Below, piece by piece: positions 31,498 through 39,767 of a DNA stretch of 64,000 bases. Within the stretch, counting starts at the first letter, position 1. Each line of letters begins with the position of its first letter. Under the pieces are notes generated by a model that saw only the letters and a list, made by a program, of their open reading frames with translations, was not told the DNA's origin and ran no database searches. The position numbers and the translations under genes were made by a program. The DNA is from Rouxiella sp. S1S-2 (lineage in GTDB: Bacteria > Pseudomonadota > Gammaproteobacteria > Enterobacterales > Enterobacteriaceae), in contig NZ_WFKL01000001.1 of NCBI RefSeq assembly GCF_009208105.1, positions 496,001 to 560,000 of the forward strand, written 5' to 3'.

Positions 31498-33159
31498 ATG
31501 AAGCAACACTCACAGACGACAAAGGTCTGGGACACGCGCCGCAGCGAGAAAAAACGGCGTATTGACAGTGTCCAGGCTGTGGCTCAAGGCAAGGTTTTAC
31601 CCACAGACCAAATGACCGCGATTCTGGAAACTCTTATTTCCCCCGGTGATCGTGTAGTGATGGAGGGCAATAATCAGAAACAGGCCGATTTTCTTTCCCG
31701 TATGCTGGCGAAGGCCAATCCCGAAAAATTACACGATTTACATATGATTATGCCCAGCGTCAGTCGGGCAGAACATCTCGACCTGTTTGAGCGCGGGATT
31801 GCCCATAAACTGGATTTTGCCTTCTCTGGACCGCAGAGCCTGCGCATCGCACAGCTGTTAGAAGACGGGCTGATGGAAATCGGCGCTATTCATACCTACA
31901 TCGAGCTTTATGCCCGTCTGTTTGTTGATTTAGTGCCCAATATTGCTCTGATTGCCGGCTTCAAGGCCGACAGGAAAGGCAACCTTTATACCGGCCCAAG
32001 TACGGAAGACACCCCTGCGCTCGTAGAAGCAACGGCGTTCAAAAATGGGCTGGTCATTGCTCAGGTCAATGAGTTGGTCGACGATGAAAACGATCTGCCG
32101 CGCGTCGATATTCCCGGGGCGTGGATTGATTTTGTGGTGGTGGCCGACAAACCTTTCTTTATCGAACCACTGTTTACCCGCGATCCCCGTCTAATAAAGC
32201 CGGTTCACGTGTTGATGGGCATGATGGCGATTAAAGGAATTTATGCCAAACATCAGGTGCAATCGCTAAACCACGGTATCGGCTTTAACACCGCGGCCAT
32301 CGAACTGTTGTTGCCCACTTATGGTGAACAGCTTGGTTTAAAAGGAAAAATCTGTAAACACTGGGCGCTGAACCCGCATCCGACGCTGATCCCTGCCATC
32401 GAAAGCGGCTGGGTTGAAACGGTGCACTGCTTTGGCGGTGAGCTGGGCATGGAGGACTATATTGCCGCGCGGCCCGACGTGTTCTTTACCGGCCCTGACG
32501 GGTCGATGCGATCCAACCGCGCCTTCTGCCAGCTCGCTGGACAGTATGCAGTCGATATGTTTATCGGCTCGACGCTACAGGTCGATGGGCTGGCCAACTC
32601 TTCCACGGTGACGAAAGGCCGGCTGGCAGGATTTGGCGGTGCGCCTAATATGGGCCACGATCCGCACGGTCGCCGTCACGCCACACCGGCCTGGCTGGAC
32701 ATGATTGAAGAGCCAGACCCGATGCAGCGCGGGCGCAAGCTGGTGGTGCAGATGGTGGAGACCTTTCAGTCCGGTGGTAAACCGACTTTTGTCGAGAAAC
32801 TCGAAGCGGTTGACGTCGGATTACAGTCGGGTATGCCGCTCGCGCCGGTCATGATTTATGGCGATGACGTCACTCACGTTCTTACCGAAGAGGGTATTGC
32901 GCATCTGCACCGCGCCAAGTCCCTGGAAGAGCGGCGGGCGATGGTGGCCGCCGTTGCGGGTATCACCGACGTCGGCCTGGGTGTCGACGCTAAGCGCGTG
33001 GCCGAGCTGCGAAAACAGGAGCTGGTGGTGTTCCCGGAAGACATGGGCATCCGCCGCACCGATGCGACCCGCTCTCTGTTGGCGGCCAGCAGTGTCAGTG
33101 AGCTGGTTGACTGGTCCGGCGGGTTATATAACCCACCGGCAAAATTTCGGAGCTGGTAA
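31498..33159 (+). CDS. mdcA: Malonate decarboxylase alpha subunit (acetyl-S-ACP:malonate ACP transferase)
   Basis: The 553-residue protein matches MdcA in length and sequence (KVWDTRRSEKKRRIDSV at the start; EGNNQKQADFLSRMLAKANPEKLHDLHMIMPSVSR; GGAPNMGHDPHGRRHATPAWLDMIEEP). It swaps malonate for acetate on the acyl carrier protein MdcC, giving malonyl-S-ACP, in the cytoplasmic biotin-independent complex. AGAGG lies 8 bases before the ATG. It heads an operon whose order, mdcABCDEFGH, equals that described for Klebsiella pneumoniae. Confidence 0.97.
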   Translation: MKQHSQTTKVWDTRRSEKKRRIDSVQAVAQGKVLPTDQMTAILETLISPGDRVVMEGNNQKQADFLSRMLAKANPEKLHDLHMIMPSVSRAEHLDLFERGIAHKLDFAFSGPQSLRIAQLLEDGLMEIGAIHTYIELYARLFVDLVPNIALIAGFKADRKGNLYTGPSTEDTPALVEATAFKNGLVIAQVNELVDDENDLPRVDIPGAWIDFVVVADKPFFIEPLFTRDPRLIKPVHVLMGMMAIKGIYAKHQVQSLNHGIGFNTAAIELLLPTYGEQLGLKGKICKHWALNPHPTLIPAIESGWVETVHCFGGELGMEDYIAARPDVFFTGPDGSMRSNRAFCQLAGQYAVDMFIGSTLQVDGLANSSTVTKGRLAGFGGAPNMGHDPHGRRHATPAWLDMIEEPDPMQRGRKLVVQMVETFQSGGKPTFVEKLEAVDVGLQSGMPLAPVMIYGDDVTHVLTEEGIAHLHRAKSLEERRAMVAAVAGITDVGLGVDAKRVAELRKQELVVFPEDMGIRRTDATRSLLAASSVSELVDWSGGLYNPPAKFRSW

Positions 33160-33161
33160 CC

Positions 33162-34040
33162 ATGGCGCTGACATTAAACGACGCCGGGCCGGGCGATATT
33201 CTGGCGGCCACGCTGGCAGAAAGTGCCACGCAGGCGTTGCTTGATGAAGCGCGGCTTAGCCCAAAACCCGGGCTGGTCGATAGCCGCGGCTCCGGTTCCC
33301 ATAGTGATCTCACGCTCGCACTCATGGAGCATTCGGCTCACAGCTTGACGGCGACCTTTCATGCTTTGGCTCAGCACTGTTGGCGACGCTCGGCGGATAT
33401 TGCCCTGCGCCAGGAAGTCGGCCGACTGGGCCGCGAGGGTGAACGGGAAATGATGGCAGTAACCGGCGGCGTGAACACCCACCGGGGTGCCATTTGGGCC
33501 GTGGGATTATTGGTCAGCGCGGTGGCGATGCAGCCAGCCGCCAACGGGGCCGAGCATATTGCCCGACGCGCCGCCGAGCTTGCCCGCTTGCCCGATGTAT
33601 TCAGCCCGAAAACTTTCAGTAAGGGCGCGTGCGCGGTCAAGCGTTACCGGCTGCCGGGTGCAAAAGAGGAGGCACAAAGCGGATTCCCCCACGTCACTCG
33701 TCTGGCACTTCCCGAGCTTCAGCGCAGCCGCGAGGCGGGCGCGAGTGAAAGTCATGCCCAGCTTAATGCACTACTTGCCGTGATGACATCACTGGCCGAT
33801 ACCTGCGTACTGTCGCGCGGCGGTATGCCTGCGCTGGTGGCGATGCAAAAGGGCGCGGCGTCGGTACTGCAAGCCGGTGGGGTACAAACGGCGGCAGGCG
33901 GCAGGCGGTTGATGCGCCTTGAGCGAAGGATGCTGGCGGATAACGTCTCGCCTGGCGGTGCCGCAGACCTGCTGGCCGCTACCTTATTCATCGACCGTAT
34001 CGGCGCGAAAGTTCATCCTATTCACGGTTTAACATCATGA
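33162..34040 (+). CDS. mdcB: Triphosphoribosyl-dephospho-CoA synthase MdcB
   Basis: The 292-residue CitG/MdcB-family enzyme makes 2'-(5''-triphosphoribosyl)-3'-dephospho-CoA from ATP and dephospho-CoA, the precursor of the MdcC prosthetic group. Signatures include EARLSPKPGLVDSRGSGSHSDLTLALMEHSAHSL, GVNTHRGAIWAVGLL and DTCVLSRGG. It starts 2 bp after mdcA with GGAG upstream. It works together with MdcG. Confidence 0.95.
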   Translation: MALTLNDAGPGDILAATLAESATQALLDEARLSPKPGLVDSRGSGSHSDLTLALMEHSAHSLTATFHALAQHCWRRSADIALRQEVGRLGREGEREMMAVTGGVNTHRGAIWAVGLLVSAVAMQPAANGAEHIARRAAELARLPDVFSPKTFSKGACAVKRYRLPGAKEEAQSGFPHVTRLALPELQRSREAGASESHAQLNALLAVMTSLADTCVLSRGGMPALVAMQKGAASVLQAGGVQTAAGGRRLMRLERRMLADNVSPGGAADLLAATLFIDRIGAKVHPIHGLTS

Positions 34041-34055
34041 TTATTAAGAGGTGTT

Positions 34056-34358
34056 ATGGAACGTTTTGAATTTACCTATCCGGCAAAAAAAAGTTTGCCA
34101 AGCCATGCTCAAGCGGGCGTGGTGGGGTCTGGCGATCTCGAGGCGCTGTATGAACCCGCATTGGGCGATGCGCTGGTGGTTCGCGTGGCAACCTCGGTAG
34201 ACGGCAGCCAGCCGCTGTGGCAGCGCTTTTTTGACCATCTGACCGGCGTGCGTGAATTACCCGCAGGTCAGTTGGATATCAACGACTTCGGCGCGACGCC
34301 CGGCGTCGCAAGGCTGCGCATCGAACAAGTTTTTGAGGAGGCATCCGATGTCCGTTGA
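34056..34358 (+). CDS. mdcC: Malonate decarboxylase acyl carrier protein (delta subunit)
   Basis: The 100-residue carrier holds malonyl and acetyl thioesters during the cycle. S25, in VVGSGDLEALYEP, is the residue that carries phosphoribosyl-dephospho-CoA in the Klebsiella protein. The length and C-terminal RLRIEQVFEEA match MdcC. The ATG follows AAGAGG closely. It overlaps mdcD by 11 bases, so expression of subunits is coupled. Confidence 0.95.
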   Translation: MERFEFTYPAKKSLPSHAQAGVVGSGDLEALYEPALGDALVVRVATSVDGSQPLWQRFFDHLTGVRELPAGQLDINDFGATPGVARLRIEQVFEEASDVR

Positions 34359-35196
34359 TCAAAGCTTTATAGAATTAAATGCCCGTCAGCGAGCGCGTGC
34401 GCTGCTCGATGACGGCACTTTTCGCGAGCTGCTCGACCCCTTCCAGCGCGTTGCTTCGCCGTGGCTTGAACGCCAGGGCATTGTGCCACAGGCCGACGAC
34501 GGCATGGTGGTTGCACGCGGTACCATTGAGGGCCAATCGGCGGTAATTGTTGCCATCGAAGGCGCATTCCAGGGCGGCAGTATGGGCGAAGTGTCGGGCG
34601 CGAAAATGGCCTCGGCGCTGGAGCTGGCGGCACAGGACAACCACAATGGTATTGCCACGCAGGCGGTTTTATTGCTGGAAACCGGCGGCGTGCGCCTGCA
34701 GGAGGCTAATCTCGGACTGGCGGCCATCGCCGACATTCACGCCGCGATTGTTGATTTGCGCCGCTATACGCCGGTGATAGGTATTGTCGCCGGCACCGTC
34801 GGCTGTTTTGGCGGAATGTCGATTGCCGCTGCCTTGTGCAGCCGGTTAATTGTGACCCGTGAAGCGCGGCTGGGATTAAACGGCCCGCAGGTTATTGAAC
34901 AAGAAGCGGGGATCGCCGAATACGATTCGCGCGACAGGCCGTTTATCTGGAGCATGACCGGCGGCGACGTGCGCTATGCCAGCGGGTTTGTTGATGCGCT
35001 GGTCGACGATTCGCTGAAGGAGGTAAAAAACAGCATGCTGTCATTTATTCACAAGGGCGTGCCATCTCATCATCGCTCTGATAATTATGACTATTATTTG
35101 TCTAGGTTATCAACCTTTGACACCTCTGAGCAGGCCAGTCGTGAGGTGACGACGGCGCTGTTTAATGATTTTGCCACAAACCAGGAGGGCAAATAA
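34348..35196 (+). CDS. mdcD: Malonate decarboxylase beta subunit MdcD
   Basis: This carboxyltransferase-like (crotonase fold) protein of 282 residues forms, with MdcE, the malonyl-S-ACP decarboxylase. Characteristic parts are GIVPQADDGMVVARGTIEGQSAVIVAIEGAFQGGSMGEVSGAKMASALELA and VGCFGGMSIAAALCSRLIVT. I start at ATG 34348 behind GGAGG, inside the end of mdcC. A frame extending 32 residues farther upstream only reads through mdcC out of frame. The TAA overlaps the mdcE ATG (TAATG). Confidence 0.96.
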   Translation: MSVDQSFIELNARQRARALLDDGTFRELLDPFQRVASPWLERQGIVPQADDGMVVARGTIEGQSAVIVAIEGAFQGGSMGEVSGAKMASALELAAQDNHNGIATQAVLLLETGGVRLQEANLGLAAIADIHAAIVDLRRYTPVIGIVAGTVGCFGGMSIAAALCSRLIVTREARLGLNGPQVIEQEAGIAEYDSRDRPFIWSMTGGDVRYASGFVDALVDDSLKEVKNSMLSFIHKGVPSHHRSDNYDYYLSRLSTFDTSEQASREVTTALFNDFATNQEGK

Positions 35197-36008
35197 TGAG
35201 CACTTCTCAGCATACTTTCAGCCGTGGCAACTATTGGTTTACTCAACTGGCGTCCGGAGCGCGCCATGTCAGCGGACTCTGTGCCTCGGTTAAAGCCGCC
35301 GATGGCAAGCTTGGACAGCATGATGTTCGCTATATCGCAGTGATCCCGGATGCAGAAAATCGTTATCCCCGTGCGGCGGCGGGCGAAGTCGGACTGCTTG
35401 AGGGCTGGACCTTGGCTAAAGTGGTGAGTCAGGTGATTGATCAAGATGCCGATAAAGCCGTGAAACGCGCGATTGTGGCGATCATTGACGTGCCGAGTCA
35501 GGCCTATGGGCGACGTGAAGAGGCGTTTGGTATTCATCAGTCGTTGGCCGGTGCGGCGGGCGCTTATGCCAAAGCGCGTCTGGCCGGGCATCCTATCGTC
35601 GGCCTGATTGTCGGTAAGGCGATGTCTGGGGCATTTCTGGCCCACGGATATCAAGCTAACAAATTGATTGCCTTCAATAATCCTGGCGTAATGATCCATG
35701 CGATGGGCAAAGAGTCTGCGGCTCGCATTACGCTGCGTTCCGTTGAGGCGCTGGAAAAACTGGCTGCCGAGGTTCCACCGATGGCTTATGACATTGAAAA
35801 TTATGCCACGCTGGGACTGTTGTCGCAGTTAATGGATATCAGTAACCCTGAAAATCCCACCGAGGCAGAGATTGCCAAGGTGAAATCAGTGGTTGATGAG
35901 TCAATCAGCGAAATCGCGTTACAGGGCGTTTATCTGTCGAATCGGCTGGGTGCCGATAACCGAGCCAGCTCTTCCAAGGTACGTGAGCTGATGCGCGAGC
36001 AGTGGTAG
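35196..36008 (+). CDS. mdcE: Malonate decarboxylase gamma subunit MdcE
   Basis: The 270-residue partner of MdcD has a crotonase-like fold (AIIDVPSQAYGRREEAFGIHQSLAGAAGAYAKARLAGHPIVGLIVGKAMSGAFLAHGYQANKLIAF is continuous in the family). It completes the decarboxylase heterodimer that releases CO2 and leaves acetyl-S-ACP. Its ATG shares a base with the mdcD stop and GGAGG precedes it. A 151-bp gap without a gene separates it from mdcF, so a secondary promoter or processing site there is possible. Confidence 0.96.
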   Translation: MSTSQHTFSRGNYWFTQLASGARHVSGLCASVKAADGKLGQHDVRYIAVIPDAENRYPRAAAGEVGLLEGWTLAKVVSQVIDQDADKAVKRAIVAIIDVPSQAYGRREEAFGIHQSLAGAAGAYAKARLAGHPIVGLIVGKAMSGAFLAHGYQANKLIAFNNPGVMIHAMGKESAARITLRSVEALEKLAAEVPPMAYDIENYATLGLLSQLMDISNPENPTEAEIAKVKSVVDESISEIALQGVYLSNRLGADNRASSSKVRELMREQW

Positions 36009-36159
36009 TCCAAGCTTTCCCTCTTGTTTGACCGGTTCTGACCTGCAAACAGCATGAAGTCTCAGGCGCTTTATCCCGAGTATGACTGAAAGTATTAAGA
36101 AAACATCGCAGCCGGTGGATCGAGGAATTTACAATAATTCTAACCTCAGGTATCCCACT

Positions 36160-37122
36160 ATGACTTATGTGATCTTGCACGCGCTCGCGCCTATTTTCGT
36201 GATTATGATCCTTGGCTATTTTGCCGGGAAAGCGAAAATGGTTGAGAATCAGAATGTCTCGTTGTTAAACGTATTTGTAATGGATTTTGCGCTCCCGGCG
36301 GCGCTGTTTACCGCCACGGTGCAAACGCCGTGGCTAGGTATTGTTGCGCAAAGTCCGCTGATCCTGCTGCTGGTACTGACAATGTGGATAACCTACGCCG
36401 CACTGTATTTTCTCTGCACCAACGTCTTTAAAAAGTCGCCGCAGGATGCAGCGGTGTTGACGCTGACCGTGGCGTTGCCAAACTATGCGGCGTTGGGACT
36501 GCCCATTCTTGGCAGCGTATTGGGGGAAAATGCCGGAACGTCGCTGTCGGTGGCGGTGTCGATTGCCTGCGGCTCTGTACTGATGACGCCGTTTTGTCTG
36601 CTAATTTTAGAGCGGGAGAAGGCGCGCGAAAGTGGAGAATCCCACGGTTCGGCGCTGACGATGTTGCCGATTCTGATGTGGCGTTCGATTAAAAAACCGA
36701 TTGTCTGGGGACCGCTGCTCGGGGTTGTACTGTCGGCTATTGGCGTAAAAATGCCGGATATCGTGCTGGCCTCAATCAAGCCTTTGGGTCTAGCGGCCAC
36801 GGCGTCGGCGCTGTTTCTTACCGGGGTTATCCTGTCGGCGCGTAAGTTGAAAATCAATGCGCCGGTGCTCATCGCCTGTTTGACAAAAAACGTGATTCAG
36901 CCATTTATTGCTTTGGGACTGGTGATGGCCTTCGGTATCAGTGGCGAAGTGGCCATTACAGCTGTATTGATGATTGCGCTATCGGCGGGGTTCTTTGGCA
37001 TCGTGTTCGGCAACCGCTTTGGCGTTCAGTCGCCCGACGCCGAGGCGTCGCTGTTGATTAGCTCGATATTGGCTATTCTGACCTTACCGCTGTTTATATC
37101 ATTGACGGCTTCAATGCATTAA
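36160..37122 (+). CDS. mdcF: Malonate transporter MdcF (auxin efflux carrier family)
   Basis: The 320-residue, ten-segment membrane protein belongs to the AEC family. It begins MTYVILHALAPIFVIMILG and carries NVSLLNVFVMDFALPAALF and TLTVALPNYAALGLPILGSVLGE, closely like Klebsiella MdcF. It is expected to import malonate; the direction and coupling ion are not evident from sequence. I use ATG 36160, with AGG upstream. A 26-residue N-terminal extension is hydrophilic and unlike the family. Some other bacteria use an unrelated two-gene carrier (MdcLM/MadLM), which is not here. Confidence 0.93.
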   Translation: MTYVILHALAPIFVIMILGYFAGKAKMVENQNVSLLNVFVMDFALPAALFTATVQTPWLGIVAQSPLILLLVLTMWITYAALYFLCTNVFKKSPQDAAVLTLTVALPNYAALGLPILGSVLGENAGTSLSVAVSIACGSVLMTPFCLLILEREKARESGESHGSALTMLPILMWRSIKKPIVWGPLLGVVLSAIGVKMPDIVLASIKPLGLAATASALFLTGVILSARKLKINAPVLIACLTKNVIQPFIALGLVMAFGISGEVAITAVLMIALSAGFFGIVFGNRFGVQSPDAEASLLISSILAILTLPLFISLTASMH

Positions 37123-37152
37123 CGGCTCTCTTTTTAGCTATAGGGAAAAATA

Positions 37153-37794
37153 ATGGATTTTCCTCGTGCTCATGATTTGGTGTGGAGCAGACAACGCCCC
37201 GTGGCGGCAACAGGGCAGGCATTGCCCGCGTGGGTAAGCGCGGGCTGGCAAACGCATTTGCCGCTTGTCGTGCGCCGCGATTTGAGCGATGAGCAACGGT
37301 TGCCGGTTGGCGTACGTGGCATGAGTCGCAGTCAGCGCGCCGCGGCATGGATCTCTCCCGCAGACGTCAGCCGAATTGTCACGCCAGAATCGTTGGTGAC
37401 GGACAGTAATATTCTGCTGCGTTCTGCTTTTGTGTCCCAACAGCCCGTTCAGGCACTGATCACCCTTATCGAGATGCGCCTGCCGTGGATTTGGGGGGTG
37501 ACCGGTAGCTGTGGCTATGCGCTGGCAACGGATATTCCCGTGATGCATGCCGACAGCGACCTTGATTTACTGATCCGCTGCGACACGCCGCAGCCGCGGG
37601 AGGCATTCAGCGATTTCTATCACCAGCTGTCGCGCTTGCCGTGTCGCGCAGATGTGCAGGTCAACACGCCACAGGGCGGATTTTCTTTAAGCGAATGGCT
37701 GCGCGACACTCGTGTGATGTTAAAAACTGACGGCGGGCCATTTAGGGTCGATAACCCGTGGCTCCCGCTCGTCGAGGAGCAAAAAACCGGATGA
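37153..37794 (+). CDS. mdcG: Phosphoribosyl-dephospho-CoA transferase MdcG (holo-ACP synthase)
   Basis: This 213-residue nucleotidyltransferase attaches the phosphoribosyl-dephospho-CoA arm to S25 of MdcC. The catalytic pair of aspartates lies in HADSDLDLLIRC, behind WGVTGSCGYALATDIP. It starts 30 bp after mdcF with only a weak GGGA ribosome binding site. Its TGA overlaps the mdcH ATG (ATGA, 37791-37794). Confidence 0.93.
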   Translation: MDFPRAHDLVWSRQRPVAATGQALPAWVSAGWQTHLPLVVRRDLSDEQRLPVGVRGMSRSQRAAAWISPADVSRIVTPESLVTDSNILLRSAFVSQQPVQALITLIEMRLPWIWGVTGSCGYALATDIPVMHADSDLDLLIRCDTPQPREAFSDFYHQLSRLPCRADVQVNTPQGGFSLSEWLRDTRVMLKTDGGPFRVDNPWLPLVEEQKTG

Positions 37795-38720
37795 AAATAC
37801 TGTTCACTTTCCCCGGACAGGGACCGCAGTTCCCTGGCATGCTGCATCAATTGCCGAAGACGCCTATGACGCTCGACTACCTCGAACGCGCTAGCGCGGC
37901 GCTGGGGCAAGACGTTCTCACGCTCGACGGCGCCGAGGCACTGCTGTCAACGCGTCAGGTGCAGCTTTGCCTGTTGGTCGGCGGTGTCATTTGGGCTGAA
38001 CATCTTCGCGCCAGCGGCGTGCTGCCTGATTTTGTTAGTGGTCTGTCGATTGGTGCGTTTCCCGCCGCCGTAGTCTGTGGCGCGCTGGTGTTTGATGACG
38101 CGGTCAAATTGGTCGCGCTGCGCGGTGAACTGATGCAACAGGCTTATCCACAAGGGTTTGGCCTCTCGGCGATTGTGGGGTTGCGTCAGCAGCAGATTGA
38201 AAAATTGATAAGTCAGGTTAATTCGCCACAGATGCCGGTATTTTTAGCCAATATCAATGCTGAAGACCAACTGGTGATTGCGGGAAGCGACGAGGCAATG
38301 CAGAAGGTGCGCGCGCTAGCCGCTCTGCAGGGAGCGCATAAAAGTCATGCGTTGGCGGTAAGTGTGCCTTCACACTGTTCGTTGTTAGAAAAGCCGGCGG
38401 CCAGGCTGGCCGAAGCAATAAGTGCCGTCACTTTCACGCGGCCAGACTGTGGCTATCTCAGCGGCAGCAGTGCGCGTGTCTACTGGCAACCTGAAAAAAT
38501 CGCTGATGATCTGGCGTTTAATATGGCGCGGCGGGTTAACTGGTTTGATGCCATGGTGGCGGCATACCAGCGGGAAGTGCGGCTGGCGGTCGAGATGCCG
38601 CCGGGATCGGTGCTGACTGGACTCACCAAGCGGGTGATGACTGAGGGGGTCGCGCTATCCTTAAGCCAGTCGGCCGTCGAGGAGGTCAACACACTGGCGC
38701 AAAGGCTTGAGCGCCGCTGA
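37791..38720 (+). CDS. mdcH: Malonyl-CoA:ACP transacylase MdcH
   Basis: The 309-residue FabD-like acyltransferase primes the carrier by loading malonyl from malonyl-CoA onto MdcC. It has the N-terminal FPGQGPQFPGML, nucleophile serine in SGLSIGAFPAAVVCG and the catalytic histidine in VSVPSHCSLL. The start ATG 37791 overlaps mdcG and follows GAGGAG. Eleven extra upstream codons are out of the family alignment. It is the last structural gene, converging on mdcR with only 25 bp between stops. Confidence 0.94.
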   Translation: MKILFTFPGQGPQFPGMLHQLPKTPMTLDYLERASAALGQDVLTLDGAEALLSTRQVQLCLLVGGVIWAEHLRASGVLPDFVSGLSIGAFPAAVVCGALVFDDAVKLVALRGELMQQAYPQGFGLSAIVGLRQQQIEKLISQVNSPQMPVFLANINAEDQLVIAGSDEAMQKVRALAALQGAHKSHALAVSVPSHCSLLEKPAARLAEAISAVTFTRPDCGYLSGSSARVYWQPEKIADDLAFNMARRVNWFDAMVAAYQREVRLAVEMPPGSVLTGLTKRVMTEGVALSLSQSAVEEVNTLAQRLERR

Positions 38721-38745
38721 TCTCTTCTGGTGTGCCAGGCAAAAA

Positions 38746-39672
38746 CTAACTGTTTTTCTGTGGATGGCTGCGCGCGTACATACGGCTTTCGGCGGCCAGC
38801 GCCAGCAGGTTAGGATCATGTTCACGGCTGCGGGCAAACACCAGCGCAATGGTTTGGCGCATTTGATAGGGTTCCGCCAGCGGCAGCAGTTTAACGGTGT
38901 CGGCATAGACGCCTTTCATCCGCCCGGGGATCAGCGTACAGCCCATGCCGGCCTGAACCAGGCTGAGCATCGAGAAAATATCGTTCACCTGCGTCACAAT
39001 ATCCGGCTCGAATCCTGCAATCTGAAATGCCTCCTGAAACCCGTGATAAGTTGCAAAACCTTCGGCCAGCGAGACAAATTTCTGCTTTCTAAAATCGCGT
39101 AAATCGACCGTCCCTTCGGTGACCAGCGCCGAGTCGGCCGGTACCGCCAGATAAATATCATCATTGAACAGCGGCAGGCTTTCGTAAAGGTGCTCATCAA
39201 TGAATGAGTCGCTGGTAGAAATTAAAATCGCATCAAGCTGCTGAGCGGCGAGTCGCGACAGCAGCGTTTCATTGGAACCCATGATCAGTTCCAGCTCGAG
39301 ATCGGGACGACGGATTTTAAGGCCCATAATCAGGCGCGGAATGGTTTCCAGCGTCAGGGAATAGAGCGTGCCGAGACGAATGCGTTTTTCACCAAAACCT
39401 GCGGTGCGCTGCGCCGCAAGTATGCCTGACTCCATCTGCTCAATCACCTGAATAGCGTGCTGTTGCAAAGTATCGGCGGCGGGCAGCGGCAGCAGATTAC
39501 GCCCTCGATGAATAAATAACGGACAGCGCAGCCCCTCTTCAAGCGAATGCAACGCGCGATGAACGCTGACGCTGCTCAGTCCCAGCTGTTCAGCGGTGCG
39601 GGCAATGTTCAGCTTTTCCATAAAAACCAGGAAAACCTCAAGCTTGCGGAAGGTAATTTCACTGTCGATCAT
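38746..39672 (-). CDS. mdcR: MdcR, LysR-type regulator of the mdc operon
   Basis: The 308-residue LysR protein has an N-terminal winged helix (FRKLEVFLVFMEKLNIARTAEQLGLSSVSVHRALHSLEEGL) and a substrate-binding domain with KRIRLGTLYSLTLETIPRLI. The atypical EQLGLSSVSVHRALHSLE recognition helix and its place after mdcH identify it as MdcR, an activator responding to malonate. The ATG at 39672 (MIDSEITF) follows GGAG at 5-8 bases. Twenty-one more residues upstream are rejected. It is transcribed toward mdcH and downstream of feoB. Its operators are probably the palindromes near 31367-31467. Confidence 0.92.
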   Translation of the reverse strand: MIDSEITFRKLEVFLVFMEKLNIARTAEQLGLSSVSVHRALHSLEEGLRCPLFIHRGRNLLPLPAADTLQQHAIQVIEQMESGILAAQRTAGFGEKRIRLGTLYSLTLETIPRLIMGLKIRRPDLELELIMGSNETLLSRLAAQQLDAILISTSDSFIDEHLYESLPLFNDDIYLAVPADSALVTEGTVDLRDFRKQKFVSLAEGFATYHGFQEAFQIAGFEPDIVTQVNDIFSMLSLVQAGMGCTLIPGRMKGVYADTVKLLPLAEPYQMRQTIALVFARSREHDPNLLALAAESRMYARSHPQKNS

Positions 39673-39767
39673 TTTGACTCCAGGCTGCCGGTCACGCCCA
39701 ATCTTAGCGGCTGGACTCTGCTTACAACAGCGCAACCGCTGCTTTTACCCGCTTATGTTTGTGTTAT

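Noticed and set aside
34252..34347. Longer mdcD start 32 codons upstream
   Set aside because: The extension overlaps mdcC entirely out of frame and has no MdcD homology; ATG 34348 has an excellent GGAGG.
36009..36159. Hidden gene between mdcE and mdcF
   Set aside because: The 151-bp gap has an in-frame upstream extension of mdcF, but it is hydrophilic and unlike MdcF N-termini; treated as spacer.
39673..39767. Possible feoC between feoB and mdcR
   Set aside because: Only 95 bp, with no start codon followed by a winged-helix or FeoC-like sequence in any frame.
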